A DNA stretch of 6,038 nt, from contig WBUW01000207.1 in the NCBI GenBank assembly GCA_008933495.1, forward strand, positions 1-6,038. Reading direction: 5' to 3'. Made by a program: the position numbers and the translations under genes. The notes below the pieces were generated by a model that saw only the letters and a program-made list of their open reading frames with translations, did not search any database and was not told the DNA's origin. Origin of the DNA: Pseudorhodoplanes sp. Its GTDB lineage: Bacteria; Pseudomonadota; Alphaproteobacteria; Rhizobiales; Xanthobacteraceae. Positions 1-5,223 of this stretch are shown here, in pieces. Position 1 is the stretch's first letter; the number at the start of each line of letters is the position of its first letter.

Positions 1-109
1 CGTCCATCCGTTTGCGTCAGGCGCGGAACGAAAGTGGTGCGCCGCCCGGCGCTCCGCTCCCCTCGCAACCTGAGCGAAGGGGAAAAGACGAGGGCGCCCC
101 CGCGCCGTC

Positions 110-153
110 CAAACAACAGGGGCGCATGCGCGCGCCCGCCGCAAACAACAGGG
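110..153. repeat. Direct repeat CAAACAACAGGG, two copies 32 bp apart
   Basis: The 12-mer CAAACAACAGGG occurs at 110-121 and again at 142-153. The first copy runs into a stem GGGCGC/GCGCCC (120-125 with 132-137). The second lies 6 nt before the stem CGGCGCG/CGCGCCG (160-166 with 171-177, loop TCTT). Each copy plus a GC hairpin therefore forms a similar unit. From memory, AAACAACAGGG next to GC-rich palindromes recurs in Bradyrhizobium-type intergenic DNA, but I cannot verify that here. Read on the minus strand, the first hairpin is followed directly by the T-rich CTGTTGTTTG, so it could also act as a back-up terminator. Confidence 0.5.
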
Positions 154-245
154 CGATCCCGGCGCGTCTTCGCGCCGACCTGAAATGAAGGAAATGAGGC
201 CCGTGTCCGCGCCGTAACGAAAGCATGGCCACGACGCTCATTCAC

Positions 246-267
246 CTCTCCCGGCGCGGCGGGAGAG
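246..267 (-). terminator. Hairpin downstream of the L,D-transpeptidase gene
   Basis: CTCTCCCG at 246-253 pairs perfectly with CGGGAGAG at 260-267 around a 6-nt loop (254-259). The hairpin begins 11 nt after the transpeptidase stop codon. No T-run follows on the minus strand (GTGAATGAGCG), so it is a weak or Rho-assisted terminator, or an mRNA 3'-end stabiliser, rather than a classic intrinsic terminator. Confidence 0.45.
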
Positions 268-278
268 CGACAACAACG

Positions 279-1073
279 TCAGCGCTGCACGATCACCGTC
301 GCGCCATGCCGCGTGCGATTGTAGAGGTCGATGATGTCGTCGTTGGTCAGCCGGATGCAGCCGGAGGAGACTTCCTCGCCGATGCGCCAGGGCTCGTTGG
401 TGCCGTGGATGCGGTACATGGTGGCGCCGAGATAGAGCGCGCGCGCGCCCAGCGGATTGGCCGGCCCGCCCTCGACAAAGCGCGGCAGGTCCGGCTGCTT
501 GGCGAGAATGTTGGGCGTCGGCGTCCAGTCCGGCCATTCGCGTTTGTCGGACACGGTCGAGACGCCGGACCAGGCCGCGCCCTCGCGCCCGACCGCGATG
601 GCATAGCGGATGGCGGTGCCGTTGCCGTTCACGTAATAGAGCCGCTTCTCGCGCTGGCGCACGATGATGGTGCCGGGCGCGTGCTTCTCGCGGAACGCCA
701 CGGTCTCGCGCGGGGTGAGGCGGTAGAGCCCGAAGCCGAGCGCGTTGGCCGAGGTGGAATAGGTCGAGGCCGCCCGGCGCAGCATGATCTCGTTGGTGCT
801 CTGGCCTGCGGTGGCCGCCGGCCGCGCGGCGGTACGCGAGGATCCGGCCGGCGCGCCGGCCGGACTTGCACCGGCGCGAAAGAACGAGGCGATGCGATCG
901 CCGATCGAGGGCTCGGCCGCCACCGCGCGCTTGGGTTTCGGCTTGAGTTTGGCGGCCGGTTTGGGCGCGTCGGCCGGCGCGGCCGCAGGCTCGGCGGCCG
1001 GCTGGGCCAGCGCGGGTTCGAGGATGGGGATGACGGCAAGCGAAGCGGCAATAATCAGAGCAGACAGTTTCAC
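279..1073 (-). CDS. Exported L,D-transpeptidase (YkuD family)
   Basis: Predicted periplasmic enzyme of the ErfK/YbiS/YkuD family. These enzymes make 3-3 cross-links in peptidoglycan or attach proteins to it, using a catalytic cysteine. With the GTG start chosen here it has 264 residues. A signal peptide spans about 1-23 (MKLSALIIAAS, hydrophobic core, cleavage after ALA), an Ala/Pro/Lys-rich linker follows to about residue 55, and the YkuD domain covers about 134-264. The catalytic signature is clear: HGT at 223-225 and SSGCIR around Cys239. The GTG is preceded by GGAG (1080-1083) with a 6-nt spacer. An in-frame ATG at 1091 would add six residues (MVPETA) but has only a weak GGA upstream, so it is the alternative. 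The gene lies 168 nt downstream of trcR on the same strand, and co-transcription is unclear. The exact substrate cannot be told from sequence. Confidence 0.93.
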   Translation of the reverse strand: MKLSALIIAASLAVIPILEPALAQPAAEPAAAPADAPKPAAKLKPKPKRAVAAEPSIGDRIASFFRAGASPAGAPAGSSRTAARPAATAGQSTNEIMLRRAASTYSTSANALGFGLYRLTPRETVAFREKHAPGTIIVRQREKRLYYVNGNGTAIRYAIAVGREGAAWSGVSTVSDKREWPDWTPTPNILAKQPDLPRFVEGGPANPLGARALYLGATMYRIHGTNEPWRIGEEVSSGCIRLTNDDIIDLYNRTRHGATVIVQR

Positions 1074-1079
1074 GGCAGT

Positions 1080-1083
1080 CTCC
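1080..1083 (-). promoter_or_regulatory. Ribosome binding site deciding the transpeptidase start
   Basis: GGAG on the minus strand lies 6 nt before a GTG (1071-1073). That GTG opens a textbook signal peptide beginning MKLSAL. The upstream ATG (1089-1091) lacks a comparable site, so this motif favours the GTG start. Confidence 0.5.
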
Positions 1084-1178
1084 GGAACCATGGTTCCAAC
1101 CGATGCGCGCGGATCGGTATTTTTGGGCCCCCCAGCCGGACGGGAAATTAGCCGGCCGCGGCCACGCGCCCTAGTGCC

Positions 1179-1195
1179 GGGAAGCCACACTTCCC
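1179..1195 (-). terminator. Possible hairpin between trcR and the transpeptidase gene
   Basis: GGGAAG (1179-1184) pairs with CTTCCC (1190-1195) around the 5-nt loop CCACA. It sits 46 nt beyond the trcR stop codon. No T-run follows on the minus strand, so evidence for termination is weak. It may be a partial terminator, or merely a small hairpin in the shared transcript. Confidence 0.3.
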
Positions 1196-1241
1196 ATCCG
1201 AACGTCGGCCGGCCATGCCGGAACCGCCGTCCCGCTCGGCA

Positions 1242-1940
1242 TCACTCGTCGGCCGGCTCGCCCTTGCCGCCGATCTGCTTGAGCTTGGCGAGCACGGCGG
1301 TGACGTCCATGTCCTCGCGCTTCTTGACTTCGGCCGGCGTCGGCTCCTTGGGCGCCGCCGCGGTCGTGACCGAAGCCGGCAACAGCGTGGTGCCGCTCTC
1401 GATCGTGGCCGGCTTCTCCTTGGCCGCGCGGCTGACTTCGAGATCGAGATCGATCTGCGAGCACAGCCCGAGCGTCACCGGGTCGAGCGGCTGCAGGTTG
1501 GCGGAGTTCCAGTGCGTGCGGTCGCGGATGCCCAGGATCGTCGATTTGGTGGTGCCGACAAGCCGCATGATCTGGCTGTCCTTCAGCTCGGGATGGTTGC
1601 GCACCAGCCAGAGGATGGCGTTCGGCCGGTCCTGGCGGCGCGACACCGGGGTGTAGCGCGGGCCGCGCTTGGTCTTCTGCTCGGGCAGGCGCACCTTGCG
1701 CTCGGCAAGCTTGAGCTTGTAGCGAGGATCGTCCTCGCCGCGCTCGATTTCCTCGCGCGTGAGCTGGCCGGTCTGGATCGGGTCGAGGCCCTTGATGCCC
1801 TGCGCGGCGTCGCCGTCGGCGATCGCTTTCACTTCGAGCGGGTGCAGCTTGCAGAATTCGGCGATCTGGTCGAACGAGAGCGCGGTATTCTCGGTGAGCC
1901 AGACGGCGGTCGCCTTGGGCATCAGCGGAACGTTCGACAT
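1242..1940 (-). CDS. trcR: TrcR-family (DUF1013) cell-cycle transcriptional regulator
   Basis: A 232-residue soluble protein matching, by recall, the alphaproteobacterial DUF1013 family now named TrcR, described as a cell-cycle transcriptional regulator. The N-terminal part (about 8-45: AVWLTENTALSFDQIAEFC, then LHPLEVKAIADG) looks like a helix-turn-helix. A charged linker spans about 60-100. A second conserved block (about 104-168) contains RPNAILWLVRNHPELKD, then SQIMRLVGTTKSTILGIRDR, like a second DNA-binding helix pair. The last 60 residues are Ala/Pro/Lys-rich and probably flexible, ending in a short amphipathic stretch (about 213-226). The ATG start follows the strong Shine-Dalgarno GGAGGA and fits the family's N-terminus (MSNVPLMPKATAVWL). 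The gene is divergent from ispH and has a good promoter at 2030-2058. The reading frame stays open much further upstream, but that stretch is antisense to ispH and not coding. Target genes cannot be inferred. Confidence 0.9.
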   Translation of the reverse strand: MSNVPLMPKATAVWLTENTALSFDQIAEFCKLHPLEVKAIADGDAAQGIKGLDPIQTGQLTREEIERGEDDPRYKLKLAERKVRLPEQKTKRGPRYTPVSRRQDRPNAILWLVRNHPELKDSQIMRLVGTTKSTILGIRDRTHWNSANLQPLDPVTLGLCSQIDLDLEVSRAAKEKPATIESGTTLLPASVTTAAAPKEPTPAEVKKREDMDVTAVLAKLKQIGGKGEPADE

Positions 1941-1945
1941 GGGGG

Positions 1946-1951
1946 TCCTCC
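1946..1951 (-). promoter_or_regulatory. Strong ribosome binding site of trcR
   Basis: Minus-strand GGAGGA lies 5 nt before the ATG at 1938-1940. It is close to the ideal anti-16S complement and fixes the start in a frame that is otherwise open for hundreds of codons upstream. A hairpin (1954-1969) ends only 2 nt upstream of it. Confidence 0.75.
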
Positions 1952-1953
1952 GG

Positions 1954-1990
1954 GCAAAAAGCGTTTTGCGCTCCGCCCGCCCTTCGGGCG
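1954..1990 (-). promoter_or_regulatory. Structured 5' leader of trcR mRNA
   Basis: Two stems lie between the proposed transcription start and the ribosome binding site. GCAAAA (1954-1959) pairs with TTTTGC (1964-1969) around a 4-nt loop. CGCCC (1978-1982) pairs with GGGCG (1986-1990) around a 3-nt loop, and an alternative pairing CTTCG/CGAAG on the minus strand overlaps that second stem. No known riboswitch class is recognised. The stems could influence ribosome access or early termination, but this is inference. Confidence 0.35.
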
Positions 1991-2029
1991 AAGCCTCTCC
2001 TTCATCGGGGATAAGGGAAAGTGGCCGGA

Positions 2030-2058
2030 ATATAGGGATTGGCCGGCCCGCTGTCCAA
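2030..2058 (-). promoter_or_regulatory. Promoter of trcR (housekeeping sigma type)
   Basis: On the minus strand, TTGGAC (2053-2058) is followed after exactly 17 nt by CTATAT (2030-2035). This fits the alphaproteobacterial sigma-70 pattern CTTGAC-N17-CTATAT with a perfect -10 and a near -35. Transcription would start near 2023, giving a leader of about 83 nt before the trcR ATG. I see no CtrA box (TTAA-N7-TTAA) and no GANTC methylation site between the two start codons. Confidence 0.65.
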
Positions 2059-2126
2059 TGGCCCGTGCGCGGCTTTTGGCGCCGAAATCGCGTCCGGCCG
2101 GCGCGCGCGCGTCGGCCCGGCGCACC

Positions 2127-2155
2127 TTGACAGGCGCGGCGGGGGCGGCCCATGT
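2127..2155 (+). promoter_or_regulatory. Candidate promoter of the ispH-thrB-rnhA operon
   Basis: A perfect TTGACA (2127-2132, within CTTGACA) lies about 55 nt before the ispH ATG. The -10 position 17 nt downstream reads CCATGT, which is a poor match. A start near 2162 would leave a leader of about 25 nt. The -35 is convincing and the -10 is not, so the promoter may be weak, activator-dependent or elsewhere. Confidence 0.35.
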
Positions 2156-2186
2156 CGGACCCGTCGCCGCCATCAGGTCGTCCGCC

Positions 2187-3167
2187 ATGTCCGCCGAGAC
2201 CAGCCCCGCAAAGCCGCGCCTGAAGGTCATCCTGTGTTCCCCGCGCGGCTTCTGCGCCGGGGTGGTGCGGGCCATCGATTCGGTGGAGCGGGCGCTCGCC
2301 CTCTACGGCCCCCCGGTCTATGTCCGCCACGAAATCGTGCACAACCGCTACGTGGTCGACAGCCTCAAGGCCAAGGGCGCCGTGTTCGTCGAGGAACTGG
2401 ACGAAATCCCCGACACGGCGGCGCCGGTCATTTTCTCGGCGCATGGCGTGCCCAAGGCGGTTCCCGCGGAGGCGTCCAAGCGCGACTTCAACGCGATCGA
2501 TGCCACCTGTCCGCTCGTGACCAAGGTGCACCGCGAGGCCGAAATCCATTTCCGGCGCGGGCGCGAGATCGTCCTGATCGGACATGCCGGCCATCCGGAA
2601 GTGGTCGGCACCATGGGCCAGTTGCCGGACGGGGCGGTGAGCCTGGTCGAGACGCTCGCCGATGCGCGCGCCTTCTCCCCGCGCGACGCCGGCAAGCTCG
2701 CCTATGTCACCCAGACCACGCTGTCGCTCGATGACACCGCCTCGATCGTCGAACTGCTCAAGCGGCGCTTTCCCGCCATCGTCGGACCGCACAAGGAAGA
2801 TATCTGCTACGCCACCACCAACCGGCAGGAAGCGGTCAAGAGCGTGGCGCCGCTGGTCGAGGCGATGATCATCGTCGGGGCGCCCAATTCCTCCAACTCG
2901 CAGCGCTTGCGCGAGGTGGCCGAACGCGCCGGCTGCCGCCACGCCGTTCTGGTGCAGCGCGCCGCCGACATCGACTGGGCGATTTTCGGCGCGCTGTCTT
3001 CACTCGGCATCACCGCGGGGGCCTCGGCGCCGGAAATCCTGGTCGAGGAAATCATCGATGCGTTCGCCCTGCGCTATGCGGTCGAGGTGGAGACCATGTC
3101 GGCCGCGGACGAGGGCGTGTTCTTTCCGCTGCCGCGCCCGCTGCGGCAGAACGAGGCGGCGGAGTGA
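2187..3167 (+). CDS. ispH: 4-hydroxy-3-methylbut-2-enyl diphosphate reductase
   Basis: IspH (LytB) carries out the last step of the cytosolic MEP pathway, reducing HMBPP to IPP and DMAPP with a [4Fe-4S] cluster. The 326-residue length is normal. The three cluster cysteines are present: Cys23 in GFCAGV, Cys108 in ATCPLV and Cys207 in DICYATTNRQ. Substrate and proton-relay residues are also visible: His52, His136 and Glu138 in GHPEVVGT, TQTTLS at 175-180, SSN at 235-237, and Ser280 in ASAPE. The ATG at 2187 is chosen because the family core begins only about ten residues later (LKVILCSPRGFCAG). An open stretch further upstream is low-complexity, and AGG at 2175-2177 gives a modest ribosome binding site. 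It is the first gene of the operon; its stop lies 3 nt before thrB. Confidence 0.98.
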   Translation: MSAETSPAKPRLKVILCSPRGFCAGVVRAIDSVERALALYGPPVYVRHEIVHNRYVVDSLKAKGAVFVEELDEIPDTAAPVIFSAHGVPKAVPAEASKRDFNAIDATCPLVTKVHREAEIHFRRGREIVLIGHAGHPEVVGTMGQLPDGAVSLVETLADARAFSPRDAGKLAYVTQTTLSLDDTASIVELLKRRFPAIVGPHKEDICYATTNRQEAVKSVAPLVEAMIIVGAPNSSNSQRLREVAERAGCRHAVLVQRAADIDWAIFGALSSLGITAGASAPEILVEEIIDAFALRYAVEVETMSAADEGVFFPLPRPLRQNEAAE

Positions 3168-3170
3168 GGG

Positions 3171-4151
3171 ATGGCCGTCTATACCGACGTATCGGCGGAA
3201 GAGCTTGAAGCCTTTATCGAAGGGTATGACATCGGCAAGCTGCTCTCCTACAAGGGCATCGCCGAGGGCGTGGAGAATTCGAATTTCCTGCTGCACACGG
3301 AAGCCGGCTATTACATCCTCACGCTGTACGAGAAGCGCGTCGCCGCCGCCGACCTGCCGTTCTTTCTCTGCCTGATGGCGCATCTCGCCAGCCGCGGCAT
3401 CACCTGTCCGCAGCCGGTCCACAATCGCAAGGGCGATACGCTCGGCGCGCTCGCCGGCCGGCCGGCGGCGATCGTGACCTTCCTCGAAGGCATGTGGATG
3501 CGCCGCGCCGAGGCCCGCCATTGCGCGGCGGTGGGCGAGGCGCTCGCCCGCCTGCATCTGGCCGGCACCGACTTCAAGATGACGCGCGCCAACGCGCTGT
3601 CGGTGGCCGGCTGGCGGCCGCTCTTTGAAAGTTGCCGCGAGCGGGCGGACGAGGTTCAGCATGGCGTGCGCGCGACCATCGGCGAGGAGCTCGTGTTGCT
3701 CGAACAATGCTGGCCGCGCAATCTGCCGCAGGGCGTCATCCATGCCGACCTGTTTCCGGACAATGTCTTCTTTCTCGGCGACAAGCTGTCCGGGCTGATC
3801 GATTTCTATTTCGCCTGCACCGATACGCTCGCCTATGACGTTGCGATCTGTCTCAATGCCTGGTGCTTTGAGGCCGATTTTTCCTACAATATCACCAAGG
3901 GGCGCGCGCTGATCCAGGCCTACCGCAAGGAGCGCGCCTTGTCGGAAGCCGAACTCGACGCCATGCCGCTGCTCGCGCGCGGCGCCGCGCTGCGCTTCCT
4001 GCTCACCCGGCTGGTCGACTGGCTCAACGTGCCGCCCGGGGCGCTCGTCAAGCCGAAAAGTCCGCACGAATATTTCCGCAAGCTGCGCTTTCACCAGAAA
4101 GCCAGGAGCGTGCGCGACTACGGCGTCGAGATCAGCGAGCTCGCCTCGTGA
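3171..4151 (+). CDS. thrB: Homoserine kinase, type II (APH-fold)
   Basis: Phosphorylates L-homoserine with ATP to O-phosphohomoserine, the step before threonine synthase. At 326 residues it matches the proteobacterial ThrB_II family, which has the aminoglycoside-phosphotransferase fold rather than the GHMP-kinase fold of E. coli ThrB. Visible features are the family N-terminus MAVYTDVSAEELEAF, a nucleotide-binding-like stretch GIAEGVENSNFLL at about 27-39, and YYILTLYEKR at about 46-55, which should carry strand beta-3. The catalytic Brenner-type motif HADLFPDN is at 191-198 (Asp193 as base), with the metal-binding IDFYF around Asp211. The ATG follows GGAG (3161-3164), which overlaps the end of ispH, so translation is probably coupled. 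The C-terminus overlaps the rnhA start by 4 nt. No lesions were seen. Confidence 0.96.
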   Translation: MAVYTDVSAEELEAFIEGYDIGKLLSYKGIAEGVENSNFLLHTEAGYYILTLYEKRVAAADLPFFLCLMAHLASRGITCPQPVHNRKGDTLGALAGRPAAIVTFLEGMWMRRAEARHCAAVGEALARLHLAGTDFKMTRANALSVAGWRPLFESCRERADEVQHGVRATIGEELVLLEQCWPRNLPQGVIHADLFPDNVFFLGDKLSGLIDFYFACTDTLAYDVAICLNAWCFEADFSYNITKGRALIQAYRKERALSEAELDAMPLLARGAALRFLLTRLVDWLNVPPGALVKPKSPHEYFRKLRFHQKARSVRDYGVEISELAS

Positions 4152-4612
4152 ACACGATCGTTGCGATCTATACCGACGGCGCCTGCTCGGGCAATCCGGG
4201 GCCGGGCGGCTGGGGCGCGATCCTCGTCTACGGAACGCACCGGAAGGAGATCAAGGGCGGCGAATTGCACACGACCAACAATCGCATGGAACTGATGGCG
4301 GCGATTTCGGCGATCGAGACGCTGACCAAGCCGTGCGAGGTCGATCTTCACACCGACAGCCAGTATCTGCGCGACGGCATTTCGAGCTGGATCAGGAAAT
4401 GGAAGACCAACGGCTGGCGGACCGCCGACAAGAAGCCGGTCAAGAATGTCGATCTATGGCAACGGCTCGACGCGGCGCTGGCGCGTCACCAGGTGCGCTG
4501 GCATTGGGTGAAGGGACATGCCGGTCACGCCATGAACGAGCGCGCCGATCAGCTGGCCCGCGACGCGATCGCGGAATTGCGCGACCGCATCGCCCGCGGC
4601 GTCAAACCATAG
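4148..4612 (+). CDS. rnhA: Ribonuclease HI
   Basis: Cytosolic endonuclease that cuts the RNA strand of RNA-DNA hybrids and so clears R-loops and primers. At 154 residues it matches E. coli RNase HI in length and numbering. The metal-binding residues are Asp10 (YTDGACSGNPGPGGWG), Glu48 (TTNNRMEL), Asp70 (LHTDSQY) and Asp134 (NERADQLA), with the catalytic His124 in VKGHAGH. The Trp/Lys-rich basic protrusion (about 79-100, SSWIRKWKTNGWR then TADKKP) is present, so this is a typical bacterial type 1 enzyme without an N-terminal hybrid-binding domain. The start is GTG, overlapping the thrB stop as GTGA (4148-4151). No strong Shine-Dalgarno precedes it, which suggests translational coupling to thrB. 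It is the last gene of the operon and faces the convergent peroxiredoxin gene. Confidence 0.98.
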   Translation: MNTIVAIYTDGACSGNPGPGGWGAILVYGTHRKEIKGGELHTTNNRMELMAAISAIETLTKPCEVDLHTDSQYLRDGISSWIRKWKTNGWRTADKKPVKNVDLWQRLDAALARHQVRWHWVKGHAGHAMNERADQLARDAIAELRDRIARGVKP

Positions 4613-4617
4613 CTTGC

Positions 4618-4653
4618 AAAAACGCCATGGTCGCGACAAGCGCGGGCATGGCG
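4618..4653 (-). terminator. Intrinsic terminator of the peroxiredoxin gene
   Basis: CGCCATG (4623-4629) pairs perfectly with CATGGCG (4647-4653). Inside, CGCG (4632-4635) pairs with CGCG (4641-4644) after a 2x2 internal loop, leaving a 5-nt loop. On the minus strand the stem is followed at once by five T (4618-4622), starting 13 nt after the peroxiredoxin stop. The plus-strand side lacks a T-run, so for rnhA it would be at best a weak or bidirectional terminator. Confidence 0.7.
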
Positions 4654-4666
4654 GATCGGTATCAGA

Positions 4667-5155
4667 TCAGAGCGACTTCATCAGATTGTCGGCGCCGGAC
4701 ACATCCGCCTTGCCGGGCGCGTCTTCGACATTGAGCGTCTTGACCACGCCGTCTTCGACGACCATGGCATAGCGCTGCGAGCGCACGCCGAGGCCGCGCT
4801 CGGTGAGGTCGCTGGTCAACCCGAGTGCCTTGGCGAAAGCGGCGCTGCCGTCGGCCAGGAAATAATCGATCTTGCCCTGCGCGCCGGTATCCTTCTTCCA
4901 GGCTTCCATGACGAAGACGTCGTTGACGCCGGTGACCGCAATCGCGTTGACGCCCTTGGCTTTGATCGCATCGGCATTCTGCAGGAAGCCGGGCAAATGG
5001 TTCTTGTGGCAGGTCGGCGTGAAGGCGCCGGGAACTGCAAACAGGATGACCTTCCTGCCCTTGAAGACGTCATCGGTGCTCAGGGGCTTGGGCCCGTCGG
5101 CCGTCATCACGGTGAAGGTGGCGTTGGGCAGGCGGTCGCCGACCTTGATGGGCAT
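4667..5155 (-). CDS. Prx5-type (AhpC/TSA, redoxin) peroxiredoxin
   Basis: Thiol peroxidase of 162 residues that reduces hydrogen or organic peroxides. No signal peptide is seen, so it is cytoplasmic. The Prx5 signature is PGAFTPTC at 42-49, with Pro42, Thr46 and the peroxidatic Cys49, followed by HLPGF. The conserved arginine region is VRSQRYA (125, 128), and DGVVKTLNVED is a typical C-terminal strand pair. Cys49 is the only cysteine, so this is a 1-Cys enzyme that must be recycled by an external thiol such as glutathione/glutaredoxin or thioredoxin; which one cannot be read from sequence. The ATG is supported by GGAGAGGA (5160-5167) just upstream. An open frame continuing upstream to 5626 is antisense-frame noise over the DsbD-like gene. 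It has its own likely promoter (5195-5223) and terminator, and is convergent with rnhA. Confidence 0.95.
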   Translation of the reverse strand: MPIKVGDRLPNATFTVMTADGPKPLSTDDVFKGRKVILFAVPGAFTPTCHKNHLPGFLQNADAIKAKGVNAIAVTGVNDVFVMEAWKKDTGAQGKIDYFLADGSAAFAKALGLTSDLTERGLGVRSQRYAMVVEDGVVKTLNVEDAPGKADVSGADNLMKSL

Positions 5156-5194
5156 GGTGTCCTCTCCGCTTTGGAATTGAAATTCGGGCGAGCA

Positions 5195-5223
5195 AAATAG
5201 GCGCGGGTCGGGTGTTAGTCGAG
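5195..5223 (-). promoter_or_regulatory. Promoter of the peroxiredoxin gene
   Basis: On the minus strand CTCGAC (5218-5223) is followed after 17 nt by CTATTT (5195-5200). Each hexamer differs by one base from the alphaproteobacterial CTTGAC / CTATAT pattern. The -35 overlaps the last codons of the DsbD-like gene. Transcription would start near 5188, about 33 nt before the ATG, so the gene can be expressed independently of its upstream neighbour. Confidence 0.55.

Larger units (their letters stand above)
1..278. other. Intergenic region, hairpin-rich, no convincing gene
   Basis: No reading frame here resembles a protein family I know. A 74-codon minus-strand frame (17-241) is rich in Arg, Gly, Ala and Pro and looks like translated non-coding GC-rich DNA. 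The region instead holds secondary structure: a bulged stem at 59-66/74-82, a 6-bp stem at 120-125/132-137, a 7-bp stem at 160-166/171-177, and the terminator-like hairpin at 246-267. A 12-base direct repeat (CAAACAACAGGG) precedes or overlaps two of these stems. The likely content is 3' non-coding sequence of the transpeptidase gene plus a possible dispersed repeat. The gene to the left lies outside the window. Confidence 0.6.

Noticed and set aside
17..241. 74-codon minus-strand open frame at the left end
   Set aside because: Composition is Arg/Gly/Ala/Pro-rich without recognisable motifs, it has no good ribosome binding site, and it overlaps the hairpins and direct repeat. It is best explained as open frame in GC-rich non-coding DNA.
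225..1151. 308-codon plus-strand frame opposite the transpeptidase gene
   Set aside because: It is antisense to a gene with a clear signal peptide and catalytic motif. Its translation is Arg/Gly-rich and family-less, as expected from high-GC codon bias.
784..1656. 290-codon plus-strand frame spanning the transpeptidase and trcR genes
   Set aside because: Antisense to two well-supported genes and crossing their intergenic gap, with no domain signature.
1215..2186. Long upstream extension of the ispH reading frame
   Set aside because: The frame is open, but the extension is antisense to trcR, low-complexity and unlike any fused domain. IspH family proteins begin near the ATG at 2187.
1941..2942. 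Upstream extension of the trcR reading frame across ispH
   Set aside because: Antisense to the conserved ispH gene. The strong ribosome binding site and family N-terminus place the start at 1940, and the promoter lies inside the extension.
3000..4094. 364-codon minus-strand frame opposite thrB
   Set aside because: Its translation is rich in Arg, Glu, Gly and His without family features, and it is antisense to a complete homoserine kinase. It is a shadow frame.
4135..4144. Palindrome GCGAGCTCGC just before the rnhA start as a regulatory site
   Set aside because: It lies within thrB codons, can form only a 3-bp stem with a 4-nt loop, and short GC palindromes are common at this composition.
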